Of a stretch of 64,000 bases of DNA, positions 51,570 to 61,718 are shown piece by piece. The notes below the pieces were generated by a model. It did not search any database, was not told the DNA's origin, and worked only from the letters and a program-made list of their open reading frames with translations. This stretch comes from Arthrobacter sp. Hiyo8 (GTDB taxonomy: Bacteria > Actinomycetota > Actinomycetes > Actinomycetales > Micrococcaceae): assembly GCA_001549895.1 (NCBI GenBank), contig AP014719.1, positions 1-64,000 on the forward strand, written 5' to 3'. Made by a program: the position numbers and the translations under genes. How positions within the stretch are numbered: position 1 is the first letter of the stretch; each line of letters opens with the position of its first letter.

Positions 51570-52129
51570 CTATCCCAGGCCCTGGATTGTGCGCGTGAGG
51601 CTGCCGCTGTCGTTACTTGCCACTTGGCACACCGAATTGAGGGTCTGAACGCGAGATTGAACAGAGACTTGGTCGTAGGGCCGTGGGCCACCAAGATATG
51701 TCTCGTAGTTCTGATGTTGGTGGATACATGAGGCCATTTCGCCGCTCACCTTCTGCGAAGCAGCCACGAGCTCGGCCAGCATGGCCGCGCTGTCCCCGAC
51801 TTGGCCTTCTCGTTGGCAAGCGACCGGATACGGTCGTTGGCCGTATTGAGCTGGGATGAAGTGTCGTTGAGCTTGCTCGTTGTGTCACCGAGCTGGGACG
51901 TCAGCGTCGTATTTTTCTGGGCGAGGCTGTCGCGGTCCGCCGTCATCGAACCGAGGTCTCGTGACGTCTCTTCCGACGTCGTGCGCCATTGCTCCGCCGA
52001 GTTTGTGCTGTACACATAGCCAGCCCCGAATGCGAATAGGCCTGCAGCCAGAACAACGATCGTCGCAATGTACGGCCAACGGCGCGTCCTGCGCACCGCA
52101 GCTTGGGCGGGCATGGCTTCTTCTGTCAC
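51570..52129 (-). CDS. Membrane protein with extracytoplasmic coiled coil (one frameshift)
   Basis: Starts GTG 52129 with GGAGGG upstream. One membrane segment (YIATIVVLAAGLFAFGAGYV) is followed by a long coiled coil (TSRDLGSMTADRDSLAQKNT, TTLTSQLGDTTSKLNDTSS, LNTANDRIRSLANEKAK). After a change near 51795 comes a compact C-terminal part with two Cys (MASCIHQHQNYETYLGG, LNSVCQVASNDSGSLTR). About 186 residues. Its stop (TAG) overlaps the GTG of the protease frame, so they are one operon; it may present or regulate the protease. Confidence 0.68.
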
Positions 52130-52473
52130 TGGAAGCCCTCCGGTGTGAAGTTCTCCAGCTTCGAAGTCCCCGCTAGCCCCGGCACAGTGTCCACTTGAGT
52201 CCCCTAAATTAGCGCAGTCCCCTCGGCAAATCAGTCTCATCCTAGAGGATGCTCGTTCCATGGGACCCGGTATTGGTGAGACCCGCATTTTTGAGACATG
52301 CAAGACCTTAATTTCCACCCAGGCAGGCTTCATTCGCGCTCAGTTACGCACCGTACGCCAGCCGCTCACGCCAGGTGATTGATACGGTGGAAATGTCCCG
52401 ACAGTCGAAGCGAAACATTGAAGTGGCTGCTCCCTGGAAGGGGCGCTTTCCCAAGGTCAGAGGGGGCACCGCA

Positions 52474-52767
52474 ATGGGGTTAAGAAGCTTTTTCCGAAGA
52501 AGCCGGAACAGCGCAGATGGGATCGTGCCCGCGGCCGCGGATCGAGCCGGAATACCGCCGGAGCAAATGGCAGAGCTGGAGCGGGCAAGGTCCGAACTCG
52601 CCCAAGCAGCCGAAGGGGCCGGTGTGACCGCCTTCCATGCCTGTACACGGAAGGGGACTTCTTCCTGGGAAGACGATCCGGCCGCCGTGCGGGCTCTGGC
52701 CGCCATACTCAGGGACTACCACGCAGACGAGGCAGCACCGGACGGGCCACGGTCGGCGGACCGGTAG
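52474..52767 (+). CDS. Small uncharacterised protein
   Basis: About 97 residues from ATG 52474 (MGLRSFFRRSRNSADG), with AGAGGGGG ahead of it. Helical middle IPPEQMAELERARSELAQAA and C-terminal AVRALAAILRDYHADEAAP. A basic start and acidic rest. No family named. Confidence 0.45.
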   Translation: MGLRSFFRRSRNSADGIVPAAADRAGIPPEQMAELERARSELAQAAEGAGVTAFHACTRKGTSSWEDDPAAVRALAAILRDYHADEAAPDGPRSADR

Positions 52768-52898
52768 ACGGTCCCGGCGTCCGGCTCGACGCACAGCGGC
52801 TTTGGAATGGGTCATGCCCTGGAGGTCAGGCGGAGCCCTCCGTGCAGCTCAAAACTGTCGCCATCGGGTACACCGCAGCATATCGTTCCTACTGGGCA

Positions 52899-53405
52899 TC
52901 AATCCTGCGTCGGTGCGGCGCGCTTTCCAAGCGGCGCTGTCGGGATGACCGGTAGAGGCGCTGTGTCGAAGAACCTGTATTCCCTCACGGGAAGGTGGAT
53001 TGGTTTTCCGGCGGCCTCCGCTTTTTCCCGGATAAAACCGTGGTCTTCCGGGGAGAGTACAACCTGCCCGTGCTGGTCACACTCAATGTCTGCGCGCGCG
53101 CCCTTGCGCACCCTGGCCGACATGGCGGGCGGCAGGACCAGACATGCCGGATTTTCCAGAAGCCAAGTCCGGGTCCCGGAATCGAGCCCGTCCCACTCGT
53201 CTTTGAGGCTCATGCTCGTGAATACCGCCTTCCTGTCCAGGGGCTTTCCTGATGTGAAGTCCGTCCAGATTACGCCTGACCCCACACGGACGATAGGACA
53301 GGTGACCTGGTGCCGCCCTGGCGACGGAAGGTAAATTGGGCTCCGGCGGTTGCTTCGCCAGTGTCCGGGATCGGCCGGATCACCACCCCTGCACATTGTC
53401 AGCAT
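52899..53405 (-). CDS. Uncharacterised protein
   Basis: 168 residues, with VGSGVIWTDFTSGKPLDRKA, LDSGTRTWLLENPACLVLPP, AMSARVRKGARADIECDQHG and LSPEDHGFIREKAEAAG. Looks like one compact alpha/beta domain. No ribosome site supports the first ATG strongly, so the start may be internal. Family unknown. Confidence 0.5.
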   Translation of the reverse strand: MLTMCRGGDPADPGHWRSNRRSPIYLPSPGRHQVTCPIVRVGSGVIWTDFTSGKPLDRKAVFTSMSLKDEWDGLDSGTRTWLLENPACLVLPPAMSARVRKGARADIECDQHGQVVLSPEDHGFIREKAEAAGKPIHLPVREYRFFDTAPLPVIPTAPLGKRAAPTQD

Positions 53406-53636
53406 GCTTTGTTATCGTTAAGTTTCCCGTCTGGTCCCCCATCAGGCGGGACATTTCGTACCTTGGAGCGGTATAAGCTGCCAAGGGACCAGTGCAACGA
53501 AGTCCCTCCAGGAGGATCTGCATCCGCGGTCGCTACTCGAGCGTCAACGTGGATTGACTGCTTCAACTCCGGACTGAGCCGATCAAGTCACTGGCCTTGC
53601 CATCGCGGCAGTGTCAGCGAGCTAGAAAAAAGCTCC

Positions 53637-54686
53637 TCAGTCTTCAAGCCATCCGACTATGTCTTCGAGCTGTGAGCTGACATACTCCCAGGGTCGGTTG
53701 AGGTCGAGGGTTTGCGCGCCTATCCGATTGCCTTGGATTACAACGTCCAGGTCGGGCTGCTTTAAGGCATCGGTGCGCGCGTAGAGAAGGAGTCCGGTGA
53801 CGGAGCCGTCGCGCCGGGTGTCCTCGTTCTTCACATATGAAAAGATTTGGTACAGATTCGTCGAATGTACGGTCGCCTTGCCCCATGCTCCGGTCTGCAT
53901 CGAATGGCTGTAGTACTTCGCGTCGATGATGAGAGTGCGCCCGTGGTTGCGGAGAGTGATGTCGGTACGCATCAAGGGCAGTTGCAAGCTGTGGCCGCTT
54001 GGCTCATCGAGGTCCCAATCAACGGTGGGCGCGCCGGAGGAGAGTTCGGGATGGTGGACTGTGTAGTACTCGCGCAGGAACCGCTCGTACAGAGCGCTCA
54101 TCGCATCATCCGAAACCCACGACCTGAGCTGTGAGCTTCCGGAATCCTGAGTGGGGAGGAGTCCGCGGACGATCAGCTCGCAGACGCCGAGCAGCAGCCG
54201 GTAAGTGGCGTTGGCGCGGTGGTAGGTGAGCGTGTCCCAACGGATCGACGTCGGTGCCACCAGCGTCACTGCGTCCAAGTAGGGCAGGAGCCGACGCAGA
54301 GCATCTTTGCGCGCCACGGCGACATCGCTGTGGCGGATGAGGAGCACAATGACCGACTTCAGTGCCCGGTTATGGGGCGTGTCTGGTTCGTACTCGTCGA
54401 ACTCACACACCAGCCGCCCACGCGTGCTCGAGCGGGTGGCAATAGTGCGAGTGACGTCGATCCGGCCGCGGACGGTGGCGATCTCGTCGCTGCGGTGAAG
54501 GTAGCCTCGGTGAAGGCCGCGCTTGACCTGCGCGCCGACGCCACGCACAAGGATCTCCGCAAGCAGGTCGTGAAGGTGGTCGAATCGCTCGGCGGCAATC
54601 CTGTCGTTGCCGTCGCTGTGGATCGCCCGGAACGCGTACGCCATCATCACGTACACGTTGCGAATGATGATCGAGCGATCGGTCAT
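53637..54686 (-). CDS. mcrC: McrC-type 5-methylcytosine restriction nuclease subunit
   Basis: Intact 349-residue partner of McrB. The N-terminal part (RNVYVMMAYAFRAIH, RFDHLHDLLAEILVRGV, VRGRIDVTRTIATRSS) is that of McrC/LlaJI-type proteins. The C-terminal PD-(D/E)XK nuclease has LPLMRTDITLRNHGRTLIID and IIDAKYYSHSMQTG, then STNLYQIFSYVKNE. McrC adds endonuclease activity to the McrB motor and cuts DNA with modified cytosines. Start ATG 54686 overlaps the mcrB stop by 4 bases. Confidence 0.87.
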   Translation of the reverse strand: MTDRSIIIRNVYVMMAYAFRAIHSDGNDRIAAERFDHLHDLLAEILVRGVGAQVKRGLHRGYLHRSDEIATVRGRIDVTRTIATRSSTRGRLVCEFDEYEPDTPHNRALKSVIVLLIRHSDVAVARKDALRRLLPYLDAVTLVAPTSIRWDTLTYHRANATYRLLLGVCELIVRGLLPTQDSGSSQLRSWVSDDAMSALYERFLREYYTVHHPELSSGAPTVDWDLDEPSGHSLQLPLMRTDITLRNHGRTLIIDAKYYSHSMQTGAWGKATVHSTNLYQIFSYVKNEDTRRDGSVTGLLLYARTDALKQPDLDVVIQGNRIGAQTLDLNRPWEYVSSQLEDIVGWLED

Positions 54687-56925
54687 GCGAGGGCACTCCG
54701 GAGCCTGCCTGTCCACTCCTCGGCTTTGATGGGCTCGTCGAACCAGTACTCGTCGAGCAGTGGAATGAGTTCGTCCTCGACGACGGAGTACAGCCACGCG
54801 TCGTCGGCGTCGCTGCCCGCAGGACGTGTGAGGTAGCTGTGCCCGATCGCAAATCCCTGGCCGAGCGCTGGGTCGTCGCTTATGGTCCTGTTGAGGTCGA
54901 CGACGACGGTGACGAGGCGGTCGAGGGTGGGGCTGCCGGCCTCCTGCTGCCACCGGGTGAACCCGGCCGAGTCGAAACCGGGGGGCATCTCGAAAAACCC
55001 GAAGCGACGGCGCAACGCGTAGTCGAGGACGGCGAGGCTGCGATCCGCGGTATTCATCATGCCGATGATGTGGACGTTCGCCGGGACAGAGAAGGTCTCG
55101 TTCTTGTAGACCAGGCGTAGGTCTTGTCCGCGCTTGTCGGCTTCGATGAGCATGAGCAGTTCGCCGAAGATCTTGGAAATGTTGCCGCGGTTGATCTCGT
55201 CGACGATGAAGAAGTAGGGCTGGTCGTCGTCGTCGGCGCGGGCTTCCTCGCAGAACCGGTAGAACGCTCCCTCGGCGAGCGTGAACCCGCCTGTCTCGGT
55301 GGGTCGGTAGCCCATCATGAAATCTTCGTAGGAATAGCTCTGATGGAATTGAACTGTCTGGATCCGGCTCGGGTCCTTCATGCCCAGGATCGAGTATGCG
55401 AGGCGTTTGGCCGCGAAGGTCTTTCCGACGCCGGGTGGACCAGCGAGGATGACGTTCTTCTTCCGCAGCAGCAAGGAGCGCAGCCGGTCGTAGCCGGTCT
55501 CGGAGAGATAGACTTCGCTGAGAAACGCGGCCTTGTCGTATGACGGGAGCGGCGTCGCCGGGACGGGCGGCACTGGCTCGACATCGCCGGTGACGAGAGC
55601 CTCAAGTTTCTCTACGTAGTCGCGGTACGGCGTAATGTCGGTGAGCGTTTTTGTTGCCGCGTCCCCGGGGTGCTCCCAGGACCCCGTGTGGGTCCAGTTC
55701 ACCGAGCGGACGTGGCGGAACGAGGCACGGTCCGGCTCGAACCGGCCGCCGGAGGTGACCTCACCGCGGCCGACGATCTCACGGCGGCCGCGCTTGGCGT
55801 AGACGATGTCGCCCACGGCGATCTCGTTCTGGAACTGCCACACCGCCAGGACGGCGTTCCTCATTGAACCGCCGCTCTCCTCGACGTCGAGGGCCTGACG
55901 GATCGCCTCCCGGCTCGGGTACGCAGCGAGGTTGTCTAGCTCATCCCAGCCGATCGCCATGATGCCGCTGGTCGAGAACTCCTCCCACTCTGAGGCCTGT
56001 GCACCGGGAGAGTAGAGCCAGTAATGGCGGGACGAGGTTCGGCCAACGTGGCGACACCGGTGGCGGCGGGGTCGGGTTCGCCGGCGGAGGAGTCCCAAAG
56101 CTCTTCCACGCCCGGTGTCCAGAAGTGGAAGGGTCCCGCGACCGAGCGAGCCAGAGCGGTGCGGATAGCCAGCAGGTCACGGTCTATCGACGCAGGGTCG
56201 CTGCCCGTCGCTCCGCCGATTCGATCGGCAAGTCCGTCGCGGATCTTCTGCTTCATTCCCGCGGAAGCGATCGGTTCGAAGATGTCGGGACGGGCAAGGA
56301 ACTGCAGCGCGTTACGGATGTCGGGACGGTCGTTACCAGAAGAGAGCATGGCGTGCTGTAACTTCCACGGATCGGTCCGGGCAACCTCACGCTCGCCCTC
56401 AAGTAGACCTTGCCAGTAGCGGACGAAGGAAGCGGTCCAGGTGACGTGCCGCCACATCGAGCCGTTATACCAGGAGCCCGGTTCGAAACCCGCGATCCCG
56501 GTTGGGCGAGCCAGCCACGTCGACATGCGCGCAGGAACCGTCACGGGGGAGTCGAGGTGGGATAGAACCCGATCGACATGAGCTCGGCGAGTCTCGGGCA
56601 GGACCGAGCGCAGCGGATGCTCGCGCAGGAAGACGATCTCGGCCGCAAGAAGCACAACATCACGTGGCGCGCCCTGGAGCTGCTGGTCGAGCTTGTCCCA
56701 CTGTCCCTGGCCCGACCCGACGATCAGGTTGTCCCCGATCCTGGACCGAAGCTCCTCAGCTGCCTCGGCCGTCCAGATCGTCGCCGTCGGGTCGATCACG
56801 GACCGACCGTCTCCGAGCATGTGCGTGATCACCTCACCGGCCTCACGCGCCATCGCCAAGTCAGGGGCCGGTCGCGACGAGGCGGCAGCCGCATCATGAT
56901 CGGTGTCGAACTGATCGTTAGCCAT
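54683..56925 (-). CDS. mcrB: McrB-type AAA+ GTPase with N-terminal domain and EVE domain (one frameshift)
   Basis: About 747 residues from ATG 56925, with AAGGAG upstream. Residues 1-300 are helical and resemble the extra N-terminal region of many actinobacterial McrB proteins (GSGQGQWDKLDQQLQGAPRD, WYNGSMWRHVTWTASFVRYW). After a change near 56025 an EVE domain follows: HYWLYSPGAQASEWEEF, GIMAIGWDELDNLA, IAVGDIVYAKRGRREIVGRG. The AAA+ motor has AGPPGVGKT (Walker A), FFIVDEINRGNISKIFGELL (Walker B and McrB signature), GMMNTADRS and YALRRRFGFFEMPP. EVE reads modified bases; the motor drives McrC. Confidence 0.88.
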
Positions 56926-56999
56926 GTCTGCATTCTCCTTGTTCGCCGCGTCCTCCACGGGTGATCTCTCTCGGGCAGAGCGTACACGACCTCGCAACG

Positions 57000-57338
57000 G
57001 CCTGCGCCAGCTTCGCATGCAGCACGGGAGCCCGATCCGGCAGGTTGATCAACTACTGAACCCGGTGGAATGGAGACTCGCGCTGTATGTTCGTGCTCGA
57101 CGTGCTCGACGGCGTCCTCACCAATTGCCGCACCCGCTCCATGGACCTGGACGCCCTTCACGCCGAGACCGAGCGCGCGAACGACGGGTTCATCACGTCG
57201 GCGACGAGGGGTGGCCCACGCCGCTCTACGGCCCGCAGCGCCGATACTCGGAACGACGACCCCATGGCCGCGAGGAAGCCAAGGTTGTCCCGTGCGAGTC
57301 CAGGGCTTCAAGAACGGCATGGGCACTCCGTTCTGCAC
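57000..57338. other. Unassigned stretch upstream of mcrB, possible gene remnant
   Basis: Plus-strand pieces such as NPVEWRLALYV and VLDVLDGVLTNCRTRSMDLD occur in different frames without a consistent gene. Promoter sequences for mcrB probably lie at its left edge. Confidence 0.3.
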
Positions 57339-57995
57339 TCAGCCTTCATCTTCCCGGTCCGTGGCTGCGGGATGGGCCTCGCCTCCGGACTGCGTCTTTG
57401 AAGGCCCGCCGAGCCAAAAAAGCGCGGTATCAACGTCCCTCGCAGTCCATGCGTGCCCGTGCATGTTCGCCGTGGTGCGCAGATCTTCCACCAGCTCCAT
57501 GTAGCGTCCATACCTGCCACGTGCTGCCGAGAGTGAAAGACCCAAAGTCTCCAGGCCGGCTTGGGCCCGGTCGTCGTATACCGCCATGCGCCCCGGAGCT
57601 GCAGCCAGCAGAAGCGCTGACGCGAGAGCATCGCCTGTCTTGAAGCCGGGCAGCGAGGATAGTTCACCCCGGCCGGCCGAAGCAGCCTCAGGCACCGTCA
57701 GCGATTGGTCGTTCACTGCGGCCACGGCCTTCGCGGTCACTGCCCGGACGTCTTGGTCCGGCCTGGTCATCAACTCCCGGACCCAGGTCGTGTCCGCCCG
57801 GAGGCGCTTCCAGAACAGCAAGGCACCGATATCAGCCTTGCCGATGCTGGCCGTCGCCCGGATCTTTTCCGCGACTTCGGTGAGGACCTCGTCGTATACC
57901 GGCGATGTGCCTGATTGGTAGGCAGCGTGGGAGCTGCGAAGAATTTCCCAGACCTGCGGGTCGAGGACTTGGAATGTGCGTTCCGGCGTGGTCAT
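57339..57995 (-). CDS. Uncharacterised protein with HhH-GPD-like features
   Basis: 218 residues, intact, from ATG 57995. It has YDEVLTEVAEKIRATASIGK, DIGALLFWKRLRADTTWVRE, then ELSSLPGFKTGDALASALLL and RMAVYDDRAQAGLETLGLSL. The LPGF...GDALAS hairpin and the AVYDDRA strand are like HhH-GPD DNA-glycosylase-type folds, but the catalytic Lys/Asp pair cannot be assigned. It lies upstream of mcrB on the same strand and could be part of that restriction locus. Confidence 0.6.
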   Translation of the reverse strand: MTTPERTFQVLDPQVWEILRSSHAAYQSGTSPVYDEVLTEVAEKIRATASIGKADIGALLFWKRLRADTTWVRELMTRPDQDVRAVTAKAVAAVNDQSLTVPEAASAGRGELSSLPGFKTGDALASALLLAAAPGRMAVYDDRAQAGLETLGLSLSAARGRYGRYMELVEDLRTTANMHGHAWTARDVDTALFWLGGPSKTQSGGEAHPAATDREDEG

Positions 57996-58146
57996 GGTTC
58001 GAGGATGCCACATAGTGGTCGTTTCGCTGGGAGGTGTGTGCCTGGTTCCGGCAAGAAGATATGCCCTTTAACAAAGCCGGCACGGGGGAATACCATGAGA
58101 AAAAGGCCGCAGCACATACTGGCTCCCACCGGTCGGGACACACATC

Positions 58147-58739
58147 ATGCCACGCAAAATCATCGGGGACAGCAACAAGGGCAACGGCACCCCGCTGCGA
58201 TCGCACCTCGCCTTGGCCACCGGATCAGGGAAATCCGGCAGGAGCTTCACCACCGGCATCCGGGCTACGCCCGATATCAAGTCACCGACACTCACGCTGC
58301 CCTGCATTCGCCTTTTGCGAAGACGCCTGTGGTGTCAGTGACTTCCGATGAGTACCAGACACGCCTCTATGTAAAGTCCCGCAGCCACAACGCCAGAGAC
58401 AGACTCTCCGCGGTCCGCGAGGCCATCGTCACCTCTCCTTACACGTGGGAGGACCTGGCAGCTGACGGCGTCATGGAATGGGTGGAGGAGTCCATCGAGG
58501 ATGACGTACTCCTGGCGGCTGCGGTCGAGTCACTGGGAGCTCTGGAAGCGCCGGAGCGCCCCTACCTCGGGAAGTTCACCGTGGAGAGGATCTACGAGAT
58601 ACTAACGACGGCGGAGGCGGCCTACTGGCGCAGGGTTTCCCTGTCGAGCGCAGCTAACATCGATTCACGGAATACTTTCGGGAGCGTCGCCGGCATCCAG
58701 CGGCACGCCGGAACTCTCATATGGACGTCAGCTCCTTGA
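58147..58739 (+). CDS. Uncharacterised protein (frameshift near 58320)
   Basis: Starts MPRKIIGDSNKGNGTPL at 58147 and, after a change near 58320, continues VVSVTSDEYQTRLYVKSRSH, NARDRLSAVREAIVTSPYTW, EDLAADGVMEWVEESIEDDV and RPYLGKFTVERIYEIL. About 197 residues, mostly helical and acidic. It ends next to the IS-split gene. No family recognised. Confidence 0.5.
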
Positions 58740-58780
58740 TTCCCACAGCGACGGCGCATGGATTCGAATTACCGGGCTTT

Positions 58781-59099
58781 TTACATTCGTCCCGTAACTG
58801 CCCAAATCAGCGCCATGAGAGTATAGATAGCACCGAGAGCCAGCCCGATGATGGCGAATACCATATCTTTCTTTGACGCGCCAGGCACTCGTTGAAGCAA
58901 GGCAATCGTCGAAAAAACAATGGCGGCAATGCAGATAAGTGGTCCAAGAACGGGAAACCCGAACAAGAAGAACGCGGCGATACCCAGACCAAAACCTGTT
59001 CCGGATAATGCGCTGACTGCACGCCCTCGGGTCTGGCTTGCAGGGGCGGAATTGGCCGGTTGGCCTGGCCCATTGACAGTACGGGTAATTGCTGGACTA
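58781..59099 (-). pseudogene. 3' part of a membrane protein gene split by IS630 (DUF4190-like end)
   Basis: Reads PAITRTVNGPGQPANSAPAS then two membrane segments FGLGIAAFFLFGFPVLGPLI and VFAIIGLALGAIYTLMALIW with the glycine-rich pattern of DUF4190. Removing the insertion joins it in frame to the part at 60221-60695 (HVQNVP then SPAITRT). Confidence 0.8.
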
Positions 59100-60169
59100 G
59101 TGGTCTGAGTTCGAAGTTGTTGGACGGTTGGCTTTTGCCAGGATCTCGCTGGCGGTTTTGGTCCAGATGAACGGATGGGCCGGTCTGTGTTCCAACCGTC
59201 GATGAAGGCACGGATCTTCGCGTTGAGTTCTTTGACGGAACGGAAGGTGCCTCGGCGGATGGCCTGGCGTTCGATGATGCCGAAGAAGACTTCCACGAGG
59301 TTCATCCATGAGGCGTGCGTCGGGGTGAAATGAATTTGGATCCTGGGGTTCGCGTCCAGCCAGGTGCGCACGTTGGCGTGTTTGTGCGCGGCATAGTTGT
59401 CCATGATCAGGTGCAGCTCCTGGCTCGGGTAAGCGCGGGCGACCTGTTTCAGGAAGGCAAGGAATTCCTGGTTCCGATGCCGGGGCTTGCACGCCGCGGT
59501 GACTTTGCCGGTGGCGACCTCCAGTGCCGCGAACAGCGTCGAGGTCCCGTTACGGACATAGTCCGGGGTGCGCCGTTCGATCAGGTGCGGCTGCATCGGC
59601 AGGATCGGCGCGGTCCGGTCCAAGGCCTGAATCTGGGATTTCTCGTCCACGCACAGCACCACAGCGTTTTCCGGCGGGCCAGATACAAACCTACGACGTC
59701 GGTGACTTTGGCAACCAGTTCCGGGTCGGTGGAAAACTTGAACGTCCCGGACCGCCAAGGCTGGACCCCGTAGGCGCGCCAAGCCCGGGCGACCGTGCTG
59801 TTCGCTACCCCCAGGCGGGCCGCGAGCAAGCGGGATGACCAATGCGTGACCCGAGCCTCTTTGGCGGAGGCTTGAGGGTCTCGGCGACGATCTTCCCGTG
59901 TTCCAGCACCCGCGGGCGCCCCGAACGCTCCTCGTCCTCCAGTCCGGCAAGCCCCGTCAGAAGATACCGCTCACGCCAAGAGATCACTGTTCCCCGCGCA
60001 ACCCCGGCGCGATGGGCGATCTCCGTGTTTGACAAGCCCTCAGCGGCCAGCAACACGATCCGTGCCCGCTGCGCCAGCCCGCCCGCGCCGAACTGGAGCG
60101 CACCAAACGGGTCAGATCTTCGAAATCACCCTCACGCAGAACAAGGGCAGCAGCGGGACGATTGGCCAT
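59097..60169 (-). CDS. IS630-family transposase (frameshifts)
   Basis: About 357 residues over three or four frames. N-terminal helix-turn-helix parts: LSNTEIAHRAGVARGTVISW and RLGVANSTVARAWRAYGVQP. The DDE catalytic core has VVLCVDEKSQIQALDRTAPI (first Asp), ELHLIMDNYAAHKHANVRTW (second Asp) and TPTHASWMNLVEVFFGIIER (Glu). The end is LAKANRPTTSNSDH. Frame changes near 60080, 59860 and 59690. The stop codon TAG includes the TA target duplication. Cut-and-paste transposase of the IS630/Tc1 group; may be active if the breaks are sequencing errors. Confidence 0.88.
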
Positions 60170-60222
60170 AAACCAATCCTGCCAAACACCAACCGTTCAA
60201 AGACTAACGCCACGCGACACTA
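59098..60222 (-). mobile_element. IS630-family insertion sequence with TA target duplication
   Basis: TA at 59098-59099 and TA at 60221-60222 flank the element (CTAGTG at both ends in opposite orientation). Terminal sequences share GAACGGTTGG and TTTGGCAGG-like blocks as imperfect inverted repeats. Length 1,125 bp is normal. Deleting it with one TA restores an open reading frame. Confidence 0.85.
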
Positions 60223-60695
60223 GGGACGTTCTGCACATGTTCTGTCCATTGGCTTCCATCCCACCAACGGATCTGTCCTGGCCGCTCAAGGGTGAGGTAC
60301 CACGCTGCTGGAGTTTGGGTCATGCTGCGGGCCTGAGACGTCACATGGGACTGTTCGGAGGCCGGAGCGGGGATGGGGATTCTTGGACCAATGAGCATGT
60401 AAAGCAAGCGGATCAGAAGAAATCCGCCTGCAAGAAAAAGGATCGCTCCGCCGACCTGCCAAGGCACGATCGTGCCATAACAGTCTTCCGCACGACGTGG
60501 GAGGAGAGGCACCGAGTCCATCGGCGCGAACGTAGTCCCGCAGTATGTTCTGCCGTACACACCGTGCGCGTCTGTCGTACTGCCCACGACTTGGTGCGCA
60601 CTGACGAAGATTCCGCCTATCAACGCTGCGGTTCCTATGAGGAATACCGTGAGTCTCATTTGAACAGTGCTTGGTCCGGAAAAGTAGCTCGCCAT
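60221..60695 (-). pseudogene. 5' part of a membrane protein gene split by IS630 (DUF2510)
   Basis: Starts MASYFSGPSTVQMRLTVFLI at 60695. Two membrane segments (LIGTAALIGGIFVSAHQVV and GGAILFLAGGFLLIRLLYML), then a DUF2510 motif PAAWYLTLERPGQIRWWDGS with QWTEHVQNVP. The insertion comes directly after. Together with 58781-59099 it would encode about 262 residues with four membrane helices. Confidence 0.8.
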
Positions 60696-60728
60696 GATTG
60701 CATTAGAACATTCATTCCAGACGGCATC

Positions 60729-60805
60729 TAGTGGGGTGAGTCTTTGGTTATTTTTGGTTGGCTTTGGCGCGGATTTGTTCGCCGGTTTTGGTCCACAAAG
60801 GTGGT
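60729..60805 (-). mobile_element. Relic of a second IS630-family element end
   Basis: Starts with TAGTGGGGTGAGT like the end at 59098 and encodes on the minus strand PPLWTKTGEQIRAKANQK, the C-terminus of a related transposase. No further transposase sequence is present to the right. It sits 30 bp upstream of the split gene's start. Confidence 0.6.
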
Positions 60806-61126
60806 GGGTTGGTCACTCCAGCCGTGATGAAAGAGCTCCGGAATCTCGTCAGCCCTCACGCCCATGGTCCAAGACTTCCGATGGTTCGGGCGCGCCGCAA
60901 CGGGACGGACGTGACAGCGGAGTTTCGGTCGGCTTACGAGTCACTGGGTGGCATGAAGGGTTGAGGCTCGCCCTCAGTCCCTTCCCTGAATGCTCGGCAC
61001 CGCGCCGACGCTGCCCTAATAGGAGAGCGCAGAGGAAGCTTGAGGATGCTGCAATGGTTGCGGACGTATGATTTTGCATCAGGCTCGCGATTTCCGCCGA
61101 TCACGCAACCAAGGAGAGGACCGCCC
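60806..61126. other. No gene supported
   Basis: A short frame (VMKELRNLVSPHAHGPRLP to SAYESLGGMKG, ending 60964) has no recognised features. The rest looks like leader sequence for the gene at 61127. Confidence 0.35.
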
Positions 61127-61467
61127 ATGTGGACTGAGCTCGACAATCAAGGTTTTGAGAACGAGGAGGATTATCTAAAGTCGCTGAAGAAGGAGGACAG
61201 CTACACCTTCTCGTATCCCTTCGAGTACATAGCCAAGAATCACGGAAATGACAAATACGACATCGACATGGCGACCATGGAGGTCCGCGTCGAGTGGAGT
61301 GATTTTCAGGTGGGATACGTTATCTCGTACAGCGTCCCGATATGTACAAGATCGACCCGGCTCAGGGGAACAGCGATGCCAAGGGGTTCTACGATTACCA
61401 GGTCTATGATCGATTGCTGGCCGACCTCTCGAGCGTCGGTATCGAATCGGATGTCATCGCTACGTAG
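61127..61467 (+). CDS. Uncharacterised acidic protein (one frameshift)
   Basis: About 113 residues from ATG 61127, with AAGGAGAGG upstream. MWTELDNQGFENEEDYLKSL, YTFSYPFEYIAKNHGNDKYD, MEVRVEWSDFQVGYVISYSV, then after a change near 61335 AKGFYDYQVYDRLLADLSSV. AT-richer than its neighbours. No family recognised. Confidence 0.55.
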
Positions 61468-61718
61468 GCGCATCCATCAAAGGGGTGAGGTCGTTGCGGC
61501 CTTTCGGCGTCAAAGCGGTGCGTTACAGAAAGCCGGGCGTCGCGACGCGCGTCAGTGTCTATGACGCGCGTCGCACCTGGACTTTGCCTGACCCGGCGTC
61601 ACACGCCGCAAAGAGATGAGCGACGTGTCAGAACGTCCGCAACAACCGCCTCGGATGGCTCGAGTATGCGTGGTCCTCGCGATGAGAAGAAATGTCCGCT
61701 CAGTGTGTGTGTTCATTC

